From Sequoia sempervirens (lineage: Eukaryota > Streptophyta > Pinopsida > Cupressales > Cupressaceae): a stretch of 64,000 nucleotides of DNA. The notes below the pieces were generated by a model. The model searched no databases. It was not told where the DNA came from and was given only the letters and a program-made list of their open reading frames with translations. The translations under genes and the position numbers were made by a program. Shown piece by piece: positions 56,089 to 64,000 of this stretch. The stretch covers positions 487,215,074 to 487,279,073 of the forward strand of contig VDFB02270651.1 of the NCBI GenBank assembly GCA_007258455.2, read 5' to 3'. How positions within the stretch are numbered: the stretch's first letter is position 1; every line of letters begins with the position of its first letter.

Positions 56089-59000
56089 ATGGGGTCAGTG
56101 CAAGAAGAAACTAATGGCCTTGCAGACAGTTACAAAATGTTCGTGTGCAATGAACCCAAGGATGGCACTCAATATATAGATGTTACAGACAAGTACACCT
56201 TGAAAAAAGGTTTGTAGTTTAGCCTTATAGGTATTCTTCAAGAAATATAGTTTGCTTCGTATAGAAAAAAGTTTGATGGGGATGTGTTAAATTTTATAAT
56301 GTGGGTGATTGAAGGAATGATTATAAGTGAATATAAAGTTTTTCAGGAAATGATTAGAAGGTAGAGCTTAGACATAAAATTTAGATGGTAGAGTTTAAAG
56401 ACATAAAATTTTGCAGTTTATAATGTTAATGTAACTTTTTGAATTAAATTATATAAAAAAATTATAGATCCCACTCATGATCTATTGTAAATATGAATAA
56501 ATAAAAAATGAAAGTAGTTTTCAGGTTGAACCCAATGAGTTAGTTTGTGGTTTTTTTTTCTTAAAATGGGACATCTTTCACATATCTTCAACATAGTTGA
56601 TTCTGGAAATGATATTTAAAGAACCTGTTGTCTACAGTGACCAAGGTGGCAATGGCCACAGTCCAGGACATAGAAGAAGCAATACAGGGTGCACAAGAGG
56701 CAGCTCCTGCAATGGCTTCAATGCCATCTTATGAGCGCAAGGCAGTGCTGCATAAGGTTGTGTGTGAAATTGAGAGACGGGCTGAAGAGATTGCACATAT
56801 ATCATAACAACTGAATCAGGGAAGCCAATCAAGGACTCCAGACGTGAAGTGCAGCGCACCATTGATACATTTCAGTTGGCAGCAGAGGAGTCCACAAGGA
56901 TTCTGGGGGAATACATGCCCCTTGACATTTCTCCTAGTAACAAAGGCTTGCAGGTAAGACCCCCACTTTCATAACTACAATGTGGAAAAATTTTATTCAG
57001 ATCATCTTTTTACTTTTCACACAAATCTTGTAGAGAATGTATATTTTTAGATTAAATTGTGTATGTTTATTTGAATTGATGTTTCAAATCACACAAGTGA
57101 TCCATTATCAGAAAGAAAGATTGCAGAACAACCTTAAGTAGAGTTGAAGGGGTAGGAGTGGGAGGGGGAGGCGTAGGGTTGAGAGTAGGGAGTGGGCAGT
57201 TAGGCAGTCCAGAATACGGAGCGAGAGCTAGAGAGGTTGGAATAAGAGGATAGAAAAACAAAGGACATGTTTAGTAGCCAAGCTCGCGAGGATGTTTATA
57301 ATACAATTCTTTTGCATTCTTACTTGTTAGTCTTACTAGCTCTCATACACAGTAGAGTACACCATCTCAAATTCATCTTGATTGCATAGCATGCACAAGA
57401 ATTTTTCTATTCTTTTGGTTAATTGAGCATTGTGGTTTTGATTGTGTAGTAATGGGATTGTAAAGCATCGCTAGTGGTCACATTCTCAATTGCTTTCATC
57501 CTGGATTTGATTCTAATTTGTATAGCATGCTAACATCTTAATTAAATGTTCTAGTCTTACCCGACTTTTTCATCCATGGAATGGTATATTATCACCAATT
57601 GTTTCATTCTCAAGAGCATCCTAGCTGCATAGATTAGCATACGTTATACTTTCTTGAGTGTTTTCATATCAATCTCACTTGCTCATATATGAACAAGATG
57701 TATGAAGCAGTCAGATGAAAATTATGTTTAATGTTTTTAGCATTGCAAATCTAGTCAAGTTTTCAGGAGGGATGACCTGCATCATTTAATATTCCTATTA
57801 AGAAAAGGATTGTTTGGTACCTCTCCTCTTCTGTGTTGATGTGATTCTGTGATTCTTTAAGTTGTTTGTGCACCTCCTTTTTGGACAAAAAATCAATTTA
57901 TTTTCAAATATGAAGTGAGATGCAAATTGCTGCAGGGAATAGTTAAGAAATATCCTATTGGACCCCTCTCATTGATCAGCCCATGGAACTTTCCACTGAA
58001 TCTTGTTGCACACAAAGTCGCTCCAGCATTAGCTGTGGGTTGCCCTTTTGTTTTGAAACCCAGTAGCCGAACCCCAATTTCTGCCCTCTTCTTGGGACAA
58101 ATCCTGGAATCCTGTAAGAACTTGCCTAAAGGTGCATTTTCCATATTGCCCTGTTCTAGAGAGGGCTCTGATTCTTTAACAACAGATGATAGACTCAAGC
58201 TGCTCAGTTTCACAGGATCAGGAAATTCTGGATGGAACATGAAAGCCAGAGCTGGAAAAAAGAAGGTGAGATTGGTTTTTGATAAGAAATATCAGGCTAT
58301 TGCTTTGTATGTTCTAGCTATCCTTAACTTGATGTGGGATTTCAGGTAGTGATGGAACTGGGAGGCAATTCTCCTTGTATAGTGGAGGACCTTGTTCCTG
58401 ATCTAAATGGAACGGTTGACAGGCTTGTACAAGGAGGATTTTATCAAAGTGGTCAATCATGTATCCACATGCAACGGCTGTATGTAAGGGAAGAAATTTA
58501 CAGTCGAGTAAGATTCTAAACGGAGGTTAATATTTTTTCAGTTGAAAACTATTTAACACTTTCATTGTCTGATAGATTAAAGAGTTTAGGTCTTCATGCT
58601 ACTCTTGAATAGTATATAACATATCTGGCTGCTTGGTTTCTTTGATTAGTACCAGATTCTAAATTGGACAAATGTACCTCTTCTGACGCATCTTAAAGCT
58701 AGAGAAGACCCACATGATCAATTTGTTTTTAGCACAAAGGCGTTAAGCAGTTATAATGATATCCATTTCCTCTCCGTCAAAAGCAGATTTTCCAATGCCA
58801 ATATGTTTAAAGACAGGCTTCATTTGGTCCCATCCAAGGGATTTTTTTCTTGATTAAAAACTAACAGAATGGCATAGCTGTTGTTTATTGATCATTCTGT
58901 TCTCCATTTTCTTGGAATGTAGGTGCAAGATGCCTTGATTGAAGCTGTGAAGAAACTGAAGATGGGAAATCCTCATGAGGAAGATACGTTTATTGGGCCA

Positions 59001-60404
59001 ATCATTTCAGAATCCGCTGCTAAATCAATAGAAGAGAGAATACATGATGCTGTGAAGAGGGGAGGGAGAATAGTAATAGGTGGAAATAGACATGGAACAT
59101 TTGTTGAACCCACAATTCTGGAGAACGTTCCTCTGGAAGCCGAAGTGAGACAAGAAGAGATATTTGGGCCAGTGGTCCTAATGTACTCTTACAGGTTCTC
59201 TTCAAAATTACTCTTGCTCCCTCTCTTCTAGACAATGTCACCACTAGAATTGCAAGCAAAACTACCCTAAAATGAATTTGCAATTTGATATTCTTTTAGT
59301 AGAAGTAATAAAAGCTGGCATCAGCAAATTCACTGACAGCAATTCACCGTCAAAAAATTCACCACCAACAATTAACTACAGGAAAATTCACCGCCATGAC
59401 AAATTCACCTCAAGGAAAATTCACCACCAGCAATTCACTGCCATGGAAAATTAATCGCAAAATTTTAATGCGATGAATTTTCTACAGCGGTGAATTGCTG
59501 GTGGTGAATTTTCCTAGAGCCATAAAAAACTATGTTTATAAAGAGTTTATACTCCATATAATTCGCTCTTCAAAAAGCTTGAGGTTTCATATTCTTATAA
59601 TGGAAATACTGAATAAGAATTACAGTCTAGGTCTATGGTAGATGAACCCTATTCCATGTAGACTCATTGAGACAGAGGCAAAAATAAGGGTTGATTAATA
59701 TCATGTAATACAGCTTAAGCCTGAGCTAGGCCTCTGTTTGAATCTCTGTATTTAATTGAAACCATTCTGATTAGGCTCAAATTTGTTCCTTTACAGAGAT
59801 TTTATAGATGCAGTGCAAGAGGCAAATAACACACACTATGGATTGCAAGCAGGAGTTTTCACAACAGATGTGAACAAAGCATTCTATGCTCTTGATCACA
59901 TTCAGGTTAGTTTAACAAATATGCACCTTCTTCTATTTCTGATGAAATTTCTATTTTAATTTCACATTTTTTAATCTTTTCCAACAAGGATATCAGTATT
60001 AAGTAACAAAATTGACAAGACGTATATTTGAGTCTATTTGGGTGTCTACCAAGAGCATATTTTCTTTGAGTTTCTTGTCTCCGCCACCTTTATTTGATCA
60101 TGAAAGTGTTTCTCATTTTTTTTTGAGTTTCTAGTCTCCGCCACCTTTCTTTATCATGAAAGTGTTTCTCCATTTTCATTTTCCTATGTTTAGAAGAAAA
60201 ATACATTGTCACAATGTTTGTTGATACTCATCTTTATTGCAGGCAGGAGGTATTTGCTTGAATAATTCTCCAAGCAAAAGAGTTGATAGCCAACCCTATG
60301 GAGGGCTAAAAGACTCAGGAATTCAGAGGGAAGGAGTGAGATATGCCATGGAGGATATGTTAGAGACCAAGGTTCTTGCAATGAGAAATGTGGGTAAGAT
60401 ATAG
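56089..60404 (+). CDS. Aldehyde dehydrogenase, seven exons, one apparent 1-base deletion
   Basis: NAD(P)-dependent oxidation of an aldehyde to its acid. Exons: 56089-56209, 56638-56953, 57936-58265, 58346-58507, 58923-59194, 59797-59905, 60243-60404 (TAG stop), all with GT-AG sites and matching phases; about 490 residues, normal for the family. Seen: SPWNFPLNLVAHK (oxyanion Asn), VLKPSS (cofactor Lys), SFTGSGNSGW (Rossmann), VVMELGGN (general-base Glu), FYQSGQSC (catalytic Cys), EEIFGPVV, and the C-terminal NNSPSKRVDSQPYGGLKDSG. Exon 2 is broken: TAA at 56805-56807, and the frame resumes (TTESGKPIKDSRREVQRTID) if one base is missing just before. That could be a recent pseudogene or a sequence error, since the rest is clean. 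The sequence style resembles bacterial-like/ALDH21-type plant enzymes rather than ALDH2, but this subfamily is a guess. An in-frame ATG at 56002 would add 29 residues. A foldback MITE lies in intron 5. Confidence 0.9.
59317..59521. mobile_element. Foldback MITE, copy A (aldehyde dehydrogenase intron 5)
   Basis: 205 bases starting GGCATCAGCAAATTCAC and ending GAATTTTCCTAGAGCC. The left half repeats AATTCACCGCCATGGAAA-like units and the right half repeats their complement (GGTGAATTGCTGGTGGTGAA), so the whole can fold into a hairpin. The 9-base flanks ATAAAAGCT / ATAAAAAAC match at six positions, a degraded target duplication. It lies wholly between exon 5 and exon 6. Confidence 0.7.
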
Positions 60405-61286
60405 AATTGTACAATATGAATATAGATAGTTTCAAGAAGAAATGTATTCAAGTTGTATTTTTTTTCTTTCAAATTTTATGTAATACTTTTTACTTCAGTC
60501 TATGGAGCTGTAGGACCTCAAACTAGTATTTGAATAGTCATATCTTGATTTAACCACTAAGGAAAAACAAATAAAAGAAATGGATATAATTTCAAGTACA
60601 ATATTAAAATTTAGCTTTGGATTTTGTGAGGATTTTTTGTTGTTGTTGTATGTAAGTGTTTTGATGGATACAAAGATCTTTTAGTCATTGAAGTAAAGAC
60701 AACATTGTTTTAGGATGTACTCTTGGAAACACTAACATATCAATATGCATTATACCAAGAAGTTGTTAATTGGTTCTCAATTTTTTTTAGTTTTCTTATA
60801 ATAATAATAAATAAAAAATGATAAGAACATTTGATGAGCCTCTCATATTTGATTGTCTTGTTGGATGTCTTTGTTAATTTCAAAGGTTAAACATGTACTT
60901 CCCTCCCACACATTAAGGTTCTAGGCCCTACAATTAGACGATAACATGAGAGATAAAAATAGACCTTTAGACAAAAGTGTGAAATCAAACATGACCTTAA
61001 TATAGTTGCACTCTACCACATTAATTGGATAAGAGCTAACATTAGTGGAAGAATAATTAACAATGGAAAGAATTTTAGTTTGGGGGAGTTGTGGACTCTT
61101 CACCTTAAGGAGGTAAATCAATTGAATTTTGAGAAGCTTAAATTAGGAGTACTTCAAGGATTGTAGGTGTTAATTTTGTTGTGTTATGATAAAGGTTAAT
61201 TTAAGTATGAAAGATCTTTTTTTTTTAAGTCAACCAATGAGATGGACAACAAAGGGATTTGGTAGGATTTTCTATGGAGACTTCTA
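60405..61286. other. 3' flank of the aldehyde dehydrogenase; no further gene
   Basis: Contains the probable 3' UTR (AATAATAATAAATAAAAAATG at 60800, and earlier A-rich stretches). No coding sequence recognised. Confidence 0.35.
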
Positions 61287-61490
61287 ATGGTGTTGAAAAT
61301 TATTGGTAGAAGGGGACTCTCTTCTTCTAAGGATTGTAATGATGTTGAAAATTTATTGATAGAAGAGGACTCTCCTCTTCTAATAAAGGCTATCTACAAA
61401 GGCTCATGCCCTAATTGGATGCTCAGACACTATGTAGAGGAGGTTTTGATGCTTGGACAACTAAATGGAGTGACATATTTTAGTTAGTTA
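61287..61490 (+). pseudogene. RNase H-like (LINE-type) fragment
   Basis: Open for 66 codons with EEDSPLLIKAIYKGSCPNWM and LRHYVEEVLMLGQLNGVTYF. The E-G-D-S-x-L-(V/I)-I-K-A-(L/I)...P-N-W-x-L pattern is the middle of plant LINE RNase H domains. It is preceded by a short internal duplication (TAATGGTGTTGAAAATTATTG near 61286 and TAATGATGTTGAAAATTTATTG near 61338). No RT near it. Confidence 0.4.
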
Positions 61491-62179
61491 CAATATCAAT
61501 CAAAATCCTTTCACAACTCTATTTAGCTAGCTTTCTTCTTCCAAAAAGGGGAATGATTATCATCTTAGTTTTAAACCCCCTCAAATTTTTTTATATCCCT
61601 CTTTTAGAGTTTAATGAGACCCATGGGGTCACTTTTTTTTTATTTCTCATTTCATTTTTTTTATTTCTCGTTAATTGATGTGTATGAGTGGTGATATTTT
61701 TTTCTCACTCATGCAAGGCTTATGTGAAATAAATTTCATTATAGGATATCATGGTTGCTTAGGGAATTATTCTCCAAGCATTGTACATTTTATTTATTTC
61801 TTCACTAGAAGAATATGTGCAACATGGTTTTTGTTTAATGGTGGTGTGTATGACTAGTTACATAAAGGCATGTTAGGATTGGCTTTAATTTTACTATGGA
61901 GATGGTTCCTATTTTGTGGCTTTATAGTTGCAACTATGTGGGAGCTCTCTATCCTCTTTTGATTTTTTGGATGACATATTTGGTATCTAAGCATAGATTG
62001 TTAATTGGGTGGTTATAATTTGTTAGGATTCCAAACCCTAACAAGTGTGGTGGTAAACCTTATAGTGATTGGTTTGCTACAAGTTTCATATAACTAGATT
62101 GAAATGAATAATTTAGAATATTATGTGAGAGTATAACAACTATAAATCTATGGATAGCATGCTGATGCATGAAATTAAG

Positions 62180-62415
62180 GGCATCCGTAAAATTCACCAC
62201 CAGCAATTCACCGATGGAAAATTCACTGCCAACAATTCACCGTCATGAAAATTCACTATCATGACAATTCACCGCATGAAAAATTAATTGCATGATTTTT
62301 TGGCGGTTAATTTTCCATGGCGGTGAATTGCTGGTGGTGATGAATTTTCCTGCTGTGAATTGTTGACGGTGAATTTTCTGTCGGTGAATTGTTGGCAGTG
62401 AATTTTCCTAGAGCC
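62180..62415. mobile_element. Foldback MITE, copy B
   Basis: 236 bases starting GGCATCCGTAAAATTCACC and ending GAATTTTCCTAGAGCC, the same end as copy A. It is built from inverted AATTCACCG / CGGTGAATT units with a central TTAATTGCATGATTTTTTGG. Flanks GAAATTAAG (62171-62179) and AAAATTAAG (62416-62424) match at eight of nine bases, a good 9-bp (or exact 8-bp) target duplication, compatible with hAT- or Mutator-type mobilisation. Confidence 0.8.
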
Positions 62416-62424
62416 AAAATTAAG

Positions 62425-63870
62425 AGATTAAATGGGCATAAATTGAAACTATAGAAGTTGAATATGGAGTATTTTCTAGTGGAAAGAGATCAATGGGTCG
62501 TAGTCTTTTTTTTGGTTAAACCCTTAGTTATTGTAGCATTGTAAATTGTCACCCTTGATAATTTCATGCTAGATTTTGCTCCCCTCTATTGGCTTGGACC
62601 TAATTATGCATTTAATTTTCTATTTTATCAATATGTTTGGAAAATAAAGTGATGGGAATGAGAATAAGAAGTTAATATTTTCCCCCAACACTTTAGGCCC
62701 TGACAAGGATAGGCCTAGTCTAGGGTGCCTAGTGCCCTTGACCAACCCTTTCAGACCCAAATTCAAATATGTTGGTATTGATATTTTATTTTTTTAAAAT
62801 CCAATTTCATTTGTCAACTATCAATATTTGATTTTTAGGAAATTATATTAATTGCATATAAATACAAAGTATTTTCACCATTTGAAATCCTAGAAAATCT
62901 ATTGAGCAAATTGAAGATCCTAAAATCAGGCAAGGCAGATTCAAGGACATAATTAGTAGCATTATTACAACACTTGCATCAATCAAGTTCAAGCTTGCAA
63001 TACATCAAGAAGAATGAAACCATTTGTGCGCAAGGATTTATTATGATCAATCATACCAAATGTTGAGGAAGTATTGAGTTATTGTCTACATGTTATCTAC
63101 AAAAATCTATTATTTTTTATCAACTAACCTTTTGCAGGTCTATCAAGAAATCAAGGCATTCATCCATCAACATTTGTGGTAAATTGTGGTGTGACATCAC
63201 TTCATCAAGGATTTTACATCAAGGTAACTTTGCCAATTATCATTTATCATTTTAGTCAATTATTGTTGTTTTGGCCTCTACTTGACCTTGGGTGTGCCCT
63301 CTTCATCATCATCATCATTTATTATACATGGAGGTAGTGTGAAGATAAGGTGACATTAACCTTATAATCCTATGTCACTTGTATGTCTCCATGTTCCTTG
63401 GAATGTGTTCTAGGGGACATGAGAGAAAAATGTTAAATTTTGGCATCTTGTAATTATATTTTAAAGAGAAGATTTATTTTCAGTTGAGGTTACACATTAA
63501 ATATGGATAAGGCATCTTTCCTAGGCATCTAAAATGGAATATGAAAGGTTTTGGAGTGGTAATCCAATATTGGACAAGAAAAGGTGTTCGTTGATGTTCC
63601 ATCAGGAAGTGGAAAGGTCAATTGAGCATCCAAAAATGAAGGAGTTGGATAGGCTATGGGTTAGGTGCCCATGTGAGAGTCTTGAATATCCAATTAATAT
63701 TTTATTATGTCTTTTTTCTATCCATGAAGAGGGGCATGGGTTTTTTCATGTGGTTTTGTGCCTCTTACATTTTGGTTTACCATTCGTGGTTTTACCTCCC
63801 ACAATTTATATAAATTGGATCCATGGGATGGTAGTTTCATATATTGAGTTCTTTTAGGTAATAGGATGAT
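62425..63870. other. No confident gene
   Basis: AT-rich DNA with a CATCATCATCATCATT microsatellite at 63305. An open frame at 63534-63857 (YERFWSGNPILDKKRC, hydrophobic C-terminus) resembles nothing I know and is short enough to be chance. Confidence 0.35.
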
Positions 63871-64000
63871 GTTGGGTTGATTAGAAATTATTAATGAATG
63901 TATTATTGTGTACTCTCACTGGAAGATTAATAATATACTTGTCATATTTTCTCCGATGGGGTTTTTTCCCGAAAGGGTTTCTCCACATAAATTTGGTGTC
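63871..64000 (+). repeat. End of a copia-type LTR, running off the window
   Basis: The final bases (CTCCGATGGGG...CCCGAAAGGG...CCACATAAATTTGGTGTC) parallel the copia LTR at 36645-36700 (CCTCCACCGTAG...CCCCTAATAGGG...CATGTAAAAATCTTGGTGTT). This block precedes the LTR end in such elements, so a copia element probably begins or ends just beyond 64000. Confidence 0.5.

Noticed and set aside
63534..63857. 107-residue frame near the right end as a gene
   Set aside because: No family recognised and the length is within chance expectation for this composition.

Overview
This is a stretch of plant nuclear DNA, and most probably gymnosperm (conifer-like) DNA. It is AT-rich and intron-bearing. It is dominated by old, nested, stop-riddled LTR retrotransposons and carries only one recognisable near-complete host gene in 64 kb. 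The gymnosperm assignment is an inference from this style of sequence; no marker gene in the window proves it. A 100-base run of N (51961-52060) splits the window.

Layout. (1) 1-1335: broken remains of a plant-mobile-domain (PMD) gene in two opposite-strand pieces; a second copy with the same rearrangement lies at 19665-20520. (2) 1340-4560, minus strand: Ty3/gypsy relic with gag zinc knuckle, protease, RNase H and reverse transcriptase (RT), with the RNase H unusually placed before the RT. (3) 4872-17639, minus strand: a structurally complete 12.8-kb LTR element with 1.2-kb LTRs, TSD CATAT, PBS and PPT. It lacks recognisable pol. It carries a proline-rich/G-patch protein, GC-rich minisatellites, an internal copy of its own U3 and a 962-bp MITE-like insertion. 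(4) 18-28 kb: AT-rich DNA, a decayed SET-domain/En-Spm-like transposase gene cluster, three exons of a DNA primase small subunit pseudogene, and a possible CACTA terminus. (5) 28.1-47 kb: a three-level nest. An Athila-like gypsy relic (plus strand) is interrupted by a non-autonomous LTR element (34600-45615, TSD GTAAG), whose first LTR is itself interrupted by a Ty1/copia element (35600-42482). (6) 47.0-51.96 kb, minus strand: a chromodomain-bearing gypsy (chromovirus) cut by the assembly gap. (7) 55.4-60.4 kb, plus strand: a LINE 3' end, then a seven-exon aldehyde dehydrogenase gene with all catalytic residues but one apparent 1-base deletion in exon 2. (8) 59.3 and 62.2 kb: two copies of a foldback MITE, one inside an aldehyde dehydrogenase intron. 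(9) The window ends inside a copia-type LTR.

The genes do not form operons or a shared pathway. The retroelement genes encode the usual capsid/protease/integrase/RT functions, almost all now inactive. The aldehyde dehydrogenase is the only candidate for a functioning host gene. The most notable material is the pol-less 12.8-kb element, the long-LTR/short-internal element, the SET + transposase association with nearby primase exons, and the shared foldback MITE.
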